Shown: positions 7,201 to 11,558 of the stretch, piece after piece | How positions within the stretch are numbered: the stretch's first letter is position 1 | How the letters are laid out: every line of letters starts with the position of its first letter | Assembly (NCBI GenBank): GCA_045585895.1 | Contig: JAZMZI010000097.1 | Location: forward strand, 1 to 11,558 | Direction: 5' to 3' | From: SVTX01 sp045585895 | Lineage (GTDB): Bacteria; Bacillota; Clostridia; Oscillospirales; CAG-272 | DNA length: 11,558 nucleotides | The notes under the pieces: model-generated | Told to the model about the DNA's origin: nothing | Database searches by the model: none | The model's input: only the letters and a program-made list of their open reading frames with translations | Made by a program: the position numbers and the translations under genes

Positions 7201-9463
7201 GAAGGAAGTAGTGGTTACCGCCGTTGGTATGCTGGGGCTGGCTGTTGCCGATTCCCATTTCGTGCCAGTACGGCGCCGACCAAGCTCTGTGGTCGGGGAG
7301 ATACATCAAGGCTCTCTCCTCCTTGGTGTCGTACATGTGACGGATACAGTTAGTCTCGGTAGTACCCGTGGAGAAGTGATAGAAGGGACAGTAGAACTGT
7401 ATCGAGGAGAGCTGCTTAAGAGGATACTTGCCCCAATTCTGATAGAGGTTAAGGATCGTGATCTCCTGCCTTGTTCCCGCGCCCGCTATAAAAGGAATGA
7501 TAGCCTCGGAGTATCTGACGTCATCTACGTTAAACATATTAGCTTCACCGTCTCCGGGGAAGTTCTTGGCTACCTCGACGGGTATGGGGAGAAGCATATT
7601 CTTATCGTTAAGAACCACTCCGTTTTCAATAGTACCGTTGGTATTGCTGCTGGTCATAACGTAGATATTTCTGTCCATGTCGTCACCGACAACGGTAAAG
7701 TTTACGCCGAAATGACGGTTAGGATAGGTCAGGAAGGCTCCAAGGAATCCGATCGACTTTACGTTTAATATGTAAGAACCGCGAAGAGGGTCGTATCCCA
7801 AAAACTCTCCATCCTCGGAATACGCGCTGTGAACGATAAAGTTCTTTTTGCCGAGAGGATTTCTCTCGCAATAAGCTTCCTTAAGGAAATTTGCAAAGTC
7901 GTGGCTGTCATCGGTATAAATTCTCTGACCCATGTAATAGTCATTTTCGTTTTCCGTGCCTTGAGGAGAAGGACTGATCGTATAGCTTCTGGGCGTTACG
8001 TACTGCTTGATAACGTACATACCGTCCTCTTCGGTAACGATGATCTTACCCGAAAATCTGTCATCGGGAAGAATATATCCGAATATACCCGCTTGAGCGA
8101 TATCAAATCCAACGTACTCTGCGCTTGACCAGTCAACGCCTTCAAAGCTATAGTGGATACCGTTCTTATCCTCAACGACGACCTTAGCAACGGTGTCCTT
8201 GGCGATCTTGGTTATCATACCGATCTCTCCGATATTGTTAACCTCGTTCTTTACGGCGAACTGAAGGGTCTGATGCACCTTATCGGAATACATATGAACG
8301 GCGCGCGCAAGATAGATCTCACCCGTAGTACGCTTTTCAAAGCTGATCTCGCTGACGTCATAGCGGTCACCCTTATATCCGCCGTCGAGGTCGAGGCGCA
8401 TAGAGTGGATCTTGCCTTCAAATCCGGGCAAGGATGACAGAGGAACGTAATACGTATGATACTCGCCGTCATTCACAAGATCAATACTTACCAATGCACT
8501 GTCGTTATAAGATTCCTCCGAGTTGTACGTGAAGCGGACCTGCACGGTCGTTTTTGAAGTCTCGGAAAGCTCAGCCTTCATCGTTATCTTCAAAAAGTTG
8601 CAATCTTCGGTATCGACGTCACAATAAATTCTGGGGTCATCAATACTATTAATTACTAAGGAGAGAACTCCATCTTTATATTTTTTCGTAATACCCTTCG
8701 GATCATGGAAACCGCTCAGATCAAGCTTAGTTTCGGACTCGGCGGGAGAATCGGTGTTCATCAACACCTCGCACTCGAGACGGTTCTCGTAGTAATAATA
8801 TCCAAAGCGGTAGATGTTCACCTGAGTATCGGCGTAGGAATTTGAAGAATAATGGGTGCTTCCGTCTCTCATTGTAACGAAGGCTACCATCGTATCCTTT
8901 ATATAATCCACTCCGTTTTTGTTAGAAACGCTTGCAAAGCCCTGAAAATTCTCTGACTTAAGAGAGTACTTCAATATTGCGTTGCTGTTTTCCATTATGT
9001 AATGGTTTCTGTCTGCATTTTCATAATAGGAATTTACCGTGCCTGCCAAATTCTGCGCGTTTTGTATAAGCTCTTCATTCGTGCCGTTATATTTTATAGC
9101 CTCGGTAGTTTCGGAGCCGGGCTTGTCGGCAGTTTCGGAGTCTGACTCGGTAGTGGTTTCAGATCCACTCGGATCGTCAGTCTCGGAGCCGGACTCGGTA
9201 GTAGTCTCGGAGCCTGACTCAGCAGTAGTCTCGGAGCCTGACTCGGTAGTAGTCTCGGAGCCTGACTCAGTAGTAGTCTCGGAGCCGGAGTCGGTAGTGG
9301 TTACAGAACCACCGGACTCGGTAGCGTTCGAACTATCGGACGTAGATTCTCCAACAGACGTTTGAGTCTCCTGATCGCCGAAAATATTCGTGCAAGACGC
9401 GAGGGCACCTGCGACCATGATCACTACGAGCAAAAATGATAGCAAAGCTTTAATTTTCTTCAT
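4277..9463 (-). CDS. large modular surface lipoprotein, function unknown
   Basis: This is a 1728-residue lipoprotein. The signal peptide has K residues at 2, 3 and 5 and a hydrophobic run 7-20. Its lipobox is LASC, with C24 as the predicted lipidated cysteine, so the protein should be anchored outside the membrane. Residues 55-121 are an acidic SGSETTTE stalk. Residues about 265-378 and 1180-1335 look like beta-sandwich domains of the carbohydrate-binding type (alternating strands, with DGEYHTYYVPL and DGKWHILVIDL). Residues about 520-1130 are a core rich in aromatic residues, with DHRAWSAPYWHEMG and HTNGGNHYFLQY, that I do not recognise. Residues 1359-1547 and 1548-1728 are tandem copies of one domain, each with an Asp-box SADGGKTW. 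The start has AAAGGA 6 bases upstream. A glycan-binding or glycan-cleaving role is an inference from the domain style and the GH2 neighbour. No catalytic residues can be assigned. Confidence 0.88.
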   Translation of the reverse strand: MKKIKALLSFLLVVIMVAGALASCTNIFGDQETQTSVGESTSDSSNATESGGSVTTTDSGSETTTESGSETTTESGSETTAESGSETTTESGSETDDPSGSETTTESDSETADKPGSETTEAIKYNGTNEELIQNAQNLAGTVNSYYENADRNHYIMENSNAILKYSLKSENFQGFASVSNKNGVDYIKDTMVAFVTMRDGSTHYSSNSYADTQVNIYRFGYYYYENRLECEVLMNTDSPAESETKLDLSGFHDPKGITKKYKDGVLSLVINSIDDPRIYCDVDTEDCNFLKITMKAELSETSKTTVQVRFTYNSEESYNDSALVSIDLVNDGEYHTYYVPLSSLPGFEGKIHSMRLDLDGGYKGDRYDVSEISFEKRTTGEIYLARAVHMYSDKVHQTLQFAVKNEVNNIGEIGMITKIAKDTVAKVVVEDKNGIHYSFEGVDWSSAEYVGFDIAQAGIFGYILPDDRFSGKIIVTEEDGMYVIKQYVTPRSYTISPSPQGTENENDYYMGQRIYTDDSHDFANFLKEAYCERNPLGKKNFIVHSAYSEDGEFLGYDPLRGSYILNVKSIGFLGAFLTYPNRHFGVNFTVVGDDMDRNIYVMTSSNTNGTIENGVVLNDKNMLLPIPVEVAKNFPGDGEANMFNVDDVRYSEAIIPFIAGAGTRQEITILNLYQNWGKYPLKQLSSIQFYCPFYHFSTGTTETNCIRHMYDTKEERALMYLPDHRAWSAPYWHEMGIGNSQPQHTNGGNHYFLQYTDADGKYVATELVSDTIISSGPTYAELEMEYITDDRKMQVTHTHMEMPQNDENRTYYTIEYKVLEDVSIEDFRQNFSIYSVSEKTTGGYYRYIGYLDKNNEYAYADSLAQTDAVADGTQVVYELGDVAPYFSFFYIPDYTNYEIPGYVNVSFIIANTEITINGEKYEPKFLLYNEKIDGKVYLRLTLDLDNVTLKAGDTFKMNAIITPWGSQELNHQKYDAVSNQLVDVAPVDGKFYYNTVIGTDENGDPIYYMDKNVRDIRENSVLSHFEGTAVKDCELENSKYTFMPLFRTTNGKSAEFTISGGENNVATRIYGFDTLTVPKIEEFVNEEWVEYEVCSINTPDGKGYGHLYDGYMVYYDADGTYSYSFVTTITDGAPRTFRITVDGEFEGFPDELVVVRDGYYQDEDYKFYFEPDTLDEVALDTLDKLGNVTLENGYISFYGNPDRKEGYITPISEGNRSTGRYLVIKYRFPNTNKTIAPSSIEIFASTKNEAPKAEDGFYASVTADGKWHILVIDLAATKPDTYVADDSGDYVAKYLRIDILNEKNTPATDCINIAYIATFNEYEKAIAFDKDIDYVTYMEGAALKNIDPNTGEEYVIKYNKNESYHDSDVAHGSCLEGVNGKKLSGGLGGSSVKGPEVYSLNSTTVGNSLVYITGWTVVEGGFSKIVWSADGGKTWNDATFHNLTKFGNGGNDHITVAQGRLNNTYTFVNPQASYTGITYQGTKYAYYSEAGAGVAADLTAYIGQTVDVTFAAIPNSDPNGLCYITHILNVEVVAPGAPDEDVVNDQYNDLSSGYVKSQIAHSTCLDSVNGLKLSGMGGNSIKGPEVYELNGTTLANNRLAIAGFTVVEGGFEKIVWSADGGKTWHEASLRGKDSFINGDSNHITHAETRLNGTYTFVDRTASVAGCRYQSSHTDNTTYTESTQGVEADLSAYAGQTVSVTFAAVPKGQPNSLCYIAHITGVQVPAAE
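4280..5389 (-). repeat. tandem duplication of an Asp-box domain in the lipoprotein C-terminus
   Basis: Copy 1 is residues 1359-1547 (5389-4823) and copy 2 is 1548-1728 (4822-4280). Shared landmarks in the same order are VNGxKLSG, KGPEVYxLN, TVVEGGFxKIVWSADGGKTW, HIT, RLNxTYTFV, DLxAYxGQTVxVTFAA and LCYIxHI. Both copies keep Cys near the start (about position 17-18) and in LCYI, a possible disulphide. The copies have diverged, so the duplication is not recent. Confidence 0.85.
9101..9301 (-). repeat. 24-bp tandem repeats coding for the SGSETTTE stalk
   Basis: About eight copies of a 24-bp unit code for SGSETTTE variants (SGSETTAE, SGSETDDP, SDSETADK) at residues 55-121 of the lipoprotein. The middle copies are nearly identical at base level. 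The unit keeps frame when it expands or contracts, so stalk length can vary without loss of the protein. Confidence 0.85.
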
Positions 9464-9469
9464 AAAAGT

Positions 9470-9475
9470 TCCTTT
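9470..9475 (-). promoter_or_regulatory. ribosome binding site of the lipoprotein
   Basis: AAAGGA on the minus strand, 6 bases before the ATG at 9463. It agrees with a start just before the lysine-rich signal peptide. Confidence 0.75.
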
Positions 9476-9533
9476 CTGTAATCAACATAATGCGTAAGGT
9501 TGGCAGATTTGCGATCTTGTTGGCAATATTTGT

Positions 9534-9562
9534 GTTGAAAAAGTTTTTGCACTTTGCTCAAC
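9534..9562 (-). promoter_or_regulatory. stem-loop at the 5' end of the lipoprotein mRNA
   Basis: In minus-strand RNA GUUGA pairs with UCAAC, and AAAGU with ACUUU. A small internal loop and a GCAAAA apical loop complete the structure. It begins about 5 bases after the predicted transcript start (near 9567). A 5'-end hairpin can protect an mRNA from decay. No known riboswitch is recognised in the leader of about 104 bases. Confidence 0.45.
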
Positions 9563-9573
9563 TCTCTATTATA

Positions 9574-9602
9574 ATTATACAATAAAGCCATACAAGTGTC
9601 AA
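9574..9602 (-). promoter_or_regulatory. consensus sigma-70 promoter of the lipoprotein gene
   Basis: Minus strand reads TTGACA (9602-9597), 17 bp, TATAAT (9579-9574), a full match to consensus at both hexamers and the ideal spacing. The predicted start is near 9567. This suggests strong, housekeeping-sigma expression. Confidence 0.9.
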
Positions 9603-9662
9603 TATTTGGCGTAATTTTTGAAATTCTGCACAAAAATTGAAATAGTTCTTTCATTTTTCGCA

Positions 9663-9691
9663 TTTACAAAAGCTATATTTCGCGCTATAAT
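9663..9691 (+). promoter_or_regulatory. orphan plus-strand promoter with no gene behind it
   Basis: Plus strand reads TTTACA (9663-9668), 17 bp, TATAAT (9686-9691). That is 5 of 6 at the -35, 6 of 6 at the -10, with ideal spacing. The predicted start is near 9698. No convincing plus-strand gene follows. The transcript would cross 9698-9877, which holds two stem-loops but no coding signal I trust, and then run antisense to the surface-protein gene. Confidence 0.55.
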
Positions 9692-9754
9692 ACGTTGAGC
9701 GGAGAGGCTCCCGATCGACGTTCAATTTCAGCTTACGGTATTCTCTTTCAGCTC

Positions 9755-9774
9755 TAAAAGCTCTGTAGCTTTTA
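9755..9774. other. small perfect stem-loop in the intergenic region
   Basis: TAAAAGCT pairs with AGCTTTTA over 8 bp around a CTGT loop. It has T4 in the stem but no further T-run on either strand, so it is a weak terminator at best. It may belong to a short RNA from the 9663-9691 promoter. Confidence 0.35.
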
Positions 9775-9798
9775 TGAAAAAGGAGCAAAATAAGCTTT

Positions 9799-9848
9799 CA
9801 AAAAGAAAGAGCGACCCATTTCTTCTACGGCGAATAATAGGTCGCTCT
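9799..9848 (-). terminator. terminator of the repeat-bearing surface protein gene
   Basis: In the minus-strand direction AGAGCGACC (9848-9840) pairs with GGTCGCTCT (9816-9808), a 9-bp GC-rich stem. The 23-base loop has some inner pairing. TTCTTTTTG follows. It lies 29 bases past the stop codon at 9878. Confidence 0.8.
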
Positions 9849-9877
9849 CAAGTGTTTATTGCATTATCTTGATTTTA

Positions 9878-11558
9878 TCAACTTGCCTTGTATACGTTCT
9901 TGAATACGATGATTCTTACAAGATCGGAGCCCTCGGGAGCGCCCTCTATCTTAACCGCATACTCAATAGCAATGGGGGTAGTGGTGCTTGCATAAGCCGT
10001 GCCGCCAATGATGGTATTAAGGTTATTGGTTCTGAATCCGTACGCGGTGAAATCGGTAACACCCTGCTTGCCAAGCTGGTTCTTTGCAGACGTGTAAGAT
10101 GCGGCAGTATCGGGCTTTACTTTGGGAGCAACACCGGAGGTATCGGAGTCGTAAATAACCTTCTGCTGCCAATCGGTAAGCGCCTCGCCGGTCTCGTTGT
10201 TAAGAATTCTGTAGTAAGCATTTTGGAGGTTTATCTCACCTGCAACGCCCAACCAACCGTATCCAACGATGAACTCACCGTTCTTAAGGTAGATAGCACC
10301 GTTGTCGTAAACACGGGCGTCGGGATCGTATACCATTGCGGGGGTATTCGCAGAGGAAACGTTTGTGATATTAGCATTAGCGTTTACGATATTGTCAAAG
10401 CAGAACGCCACGACCGCAGCTCTGGTCTCGGTCACCTCGCCGCAAGGACAAGTGCCGCGCTGAACGGCATATCTCGTGCCCTCGTACTCGGTGCCTACGT
10501 TGCTGACGTACTCCCAATTCGTAGGAGTATGGTCACATACCTTGTAAATGTTCTTAAACACCATAACGGTAACAAGGTCTGCTCCTTCGGGAGCGCTTGT
10601 CGATCTTACGGCGTACTCAATGGAGATGGGCTCATCGTATTTAGAGTAGTCAACGCCGCCGATAACAACGTTAAGGTTGTTGGTCTTAAAGCCTCTTGCT
10701 ACGAAGTTGGTAACTCCGTGTGCCTCAAGCTGACCCTTGACAGAATTATAAATTGCCGAACCTTCTTCTTTTACCGAAGGAGCAACGTTAGAGTTACTAT
10801 TATCGTAAATAACCTTCTGCTGCCAATCGGTAAGAGGATTGCCGTTCTCGTCGAGAATTCTGTAGTAAGCGTTAGCGGTGTCGATGTCACCGTTGATACC
10901 TACCCAACCGTTTGCTACGAAAAAGAAGTTGTCCCCACTCTTTCTGAGGTAGATCGCATCGTGAGTGGTAACGCGCGCCGTGGGATCGGTTACCATTACT
11001 CCGTATCCGGAGCCTGTTCCTGCAAGAGTAGTATTTGCGCCGGTGCTGTCAGCCGCAGCGATACCGTCAAGGTTGAACGCGATAACTGCGGGTCTGGTCT
11101 CAAGGACCTGTTCACAAGCAGAGCAATACTTACCCTCGACCGCATATCTGGTACCCTCGTAAACGGTACCCTCGTTGCTTACGTACTTCCACTCGGTGCT
11201 GTGACCAAGAGCATCGATATCCTCGGTCTTGGTGTGAGTTGCATCGTTTGCACAAGTGAAGGTCTTAACACCCTTGTTCTCACAGGTGGGATCGGTGGTT
11301 ACAACACCCTCGTCCCATGCGTGTCCAAGAGCATCGACATCCTCGGTCTTGGTGTGAGTTGCATCGTTTGCACAAGTGAAGGTCTTAACACCCTTGTTCT
11401 CACAGGTGGGATCGGTAGTTACTTCGCCTTCATTCCAGTCGTGTCCAAGAGCATCGACATCCTCGGTCTTGGTGTGAGTTGCATCGTTTGCACAAGTGAA
11501 GGTCTTAACACCCTTGTTCTCACAGGTGGGATCGGTGGTTACAACACCCTCGTCCCAT
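9878..11558 (-). CDS. 3' part of a repeat-bearing surface protein (start beyond the window)
   Basis: The frame is open from the window edge to a TAA at 9880-9878, 559 residues in view. The first 120 or so are 40-residue repeats of the form LGHDWNEGEVTTDPTCENKG, then VKTFTCANDATHTKTEDVDA. This is a common Clostridia surface-protein type with GHxW, T-DPTC and a paired cysteine. Two copies of a larger module follow (about 11194-10520 and 10519-9881). Each has ARV-IYL, a GW-G turn, NAYYRIL, LTDWQQKVIYD, GVT-F-A-GF-TNNLN and APEG-DLV---VFKN-YK. The modules also carry a paired-Cys loop (CSAC, CPCG). The C-terminus ends at VYKAS with no LPXTG anchor, so attachment must be N-terminal, by other domains, or absent. 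An internal Met at 10996 is not the start, since the frame and repeats continue through it. No function can be assigned; adhesion or glycan binding is a guess. Confidence 0.85.
   Translation of the reverse strand, partial: WDEGVVTTDPTCENKGVKTFTCANDATHTKTEDVDALGHDWNEGEVTTDPTCENKGVKTFTCANDATHTKTEDVDALGHAWDEGVVTTDPTCENKGVKTFTCANDATHTKTEDIDALGHSTEWKYVSNEGTVYEGTRYAVEGKYCSACEQVLETRPAVIAFNLDGIAAADSTGANTTLAGTGSGYGVMVTDPTARVTTHDAIYLRKSGDNFFFVANGWVGINGDIDTANAYYRILDENGNPLTDWQQKVIYDNSNSNVAPSVKEEGSAIYNSVKGQLEAHGVTNFVARGFKTNNLNVVIGGVDYSKYDEPISIEYAVRSTSAPEGADLVTVMVFKNIYKVCDHTPTNWEYVSNVGTEYEGTRYAVQRGTCPCGEVTETRAAVVAFCFDNIVNANANITNVSSANTPAMVYDPDARVYDNGAIYLKNGEFIVGYGWLGVAGEINLQNAYYRILNNETGEALTDWQQKVIYDSDTSGVAPKVKPDTAASYTSAKNQLGKQGVTDFTAYGFRTNNLNTIIGGTAYASTTTPIAIEYAVKIEGAPEGSDLVRIIVFKNVYKAS
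9881..11194 (-). repeat. duplicated module of about 215-225 residues
   Basis: The tryptophans of TEWKYVSN (11191) and TNWEYVSN (10516) are 225 codons apart. From there the two halves align along their full length: EGTRYAV, ETR-AV-AF, ARV, AIYL, NAYYRIL, DWQQKVIYD, TNNLN, IEYAV and VFKN-YK. Base-level divergence is clear, so the duplication is old compared with the 120-bp repeats. Confidence 0.85.
11211..11558 (-). repeat. near-identical 120-bp tandem repeats
   Basis: There are three copies with an exact 120-base period: 11211-11330, 11331-11450, and 11451 to the edge, which cuts the third. A core of about 90 bases (11219-11307 and its two shifted copies) appears identical in all three. The differences cluster in the DEGVV/NEGEV segment, where the first and third copies match each other and the middle one differs. 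The array clearly continues past the window. Confidence 0.95.

Noticed and set aside
4883..7768. Plus-strand open frame of 961 codons
   Set aside because: It lies entirely antisense to the lipoprotein. Its translation is a low-complexity mix of V, I, R and G with no domain pattern, while the minus strand has a signal peptide, lipobox and duplicated domains. It is a by-product of codon bias.
9774..9872. Plus-strand small frame of 32 codons starting ATGAAAAAGGAG
   Set aside because: There is no ribosome binding site, the lysine-rich peptide has no hydrophobic segment, and the frame runs through the terminator hairpin of the neighbouring gene.
9878..10996. A 372-residue protein starting at an internal Met
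   Set aside because: The same frame stays open upstream through a conserved module and the 120-bp repeats to the window edge, so the Met is internal.
11211..11558. CRISPR array
   Set aside because: The 120-bp period has no short repeat with unique spacers, and the repeats translate in frame into conserved GHxW and TDPTC units.

Overview
The window looks like a piece of a gut- or rumen-type Clostridia (Firmicutes) genome of moderate GC. The evidence is near-consensus TTGACA/TATAAT promoters, purine-rich ribosome binding sites, a lipoprotein with a Ser/Thr/Glu repeat stalk, a surface protein with GH-W-T-C repeats, and an IS1182-type transposase. I cannot name a species. All intact genes are on the minus strand.

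Layout by coordinate: (1) 1-51 holds the first 17 codons of an unrecognised minus-strand gene with its own extended -10 promoter. (2) 102-165 holds two hairpins that end the next transcript. (3) 189-2609 is a complete cytoplasmic glycoside hydrolase family 2 enzyme (beta-galactosidase-like). Its strong promoter carries a perfect 13-bp palindrome between -35 and -10. (4) 2826-4253 is a scrambled patch. It holds the C-terminal part of one sugar isomerase/epimerase (minus), fused in frame to about 27 codons that resemble a GH28-type beta-helix protein. Next come an internal fragment of a second isomerase (plus) and a frameshifted, 3'-truncated IS1182-family transposase (minus). (5) 4277-9463 is a 1728-residue lipoprotein. 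It has a lipobox, an SGSETTTE stalk, beta-sandwich-like segments, a core of about 600 residues that I do not recognise, and two tandem C-terminal domains each with one Asp-box. A consensus promoter and a 5' UTR hairpin precede it. (6) 9464-9877 is intergenic. It holds that promoter, an orphan plus-strand promoter and two stem-loops. (7) 9878-11558 is the 3' part of a second probable surface protein. It has near-identical 120-bp (40-residue) tandem repeats followed by two copies of a module of about 215-225 residues. Its start lies beyond the window.

Functionally the window suggests a carbohydrate-foraging organism. A regulated intracellular GH2 enzyme sits near remnants of sugar isomerase and GH28-like genes, and next to large modular surface proteins that may bind glycans. 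No defence system, CRISPR array, tRNA or rRNA was seen. The least explained items are the unrecognised lipoprotein core, the mosaic patch (real decay or an assembly chimera) and the orphan promoter.
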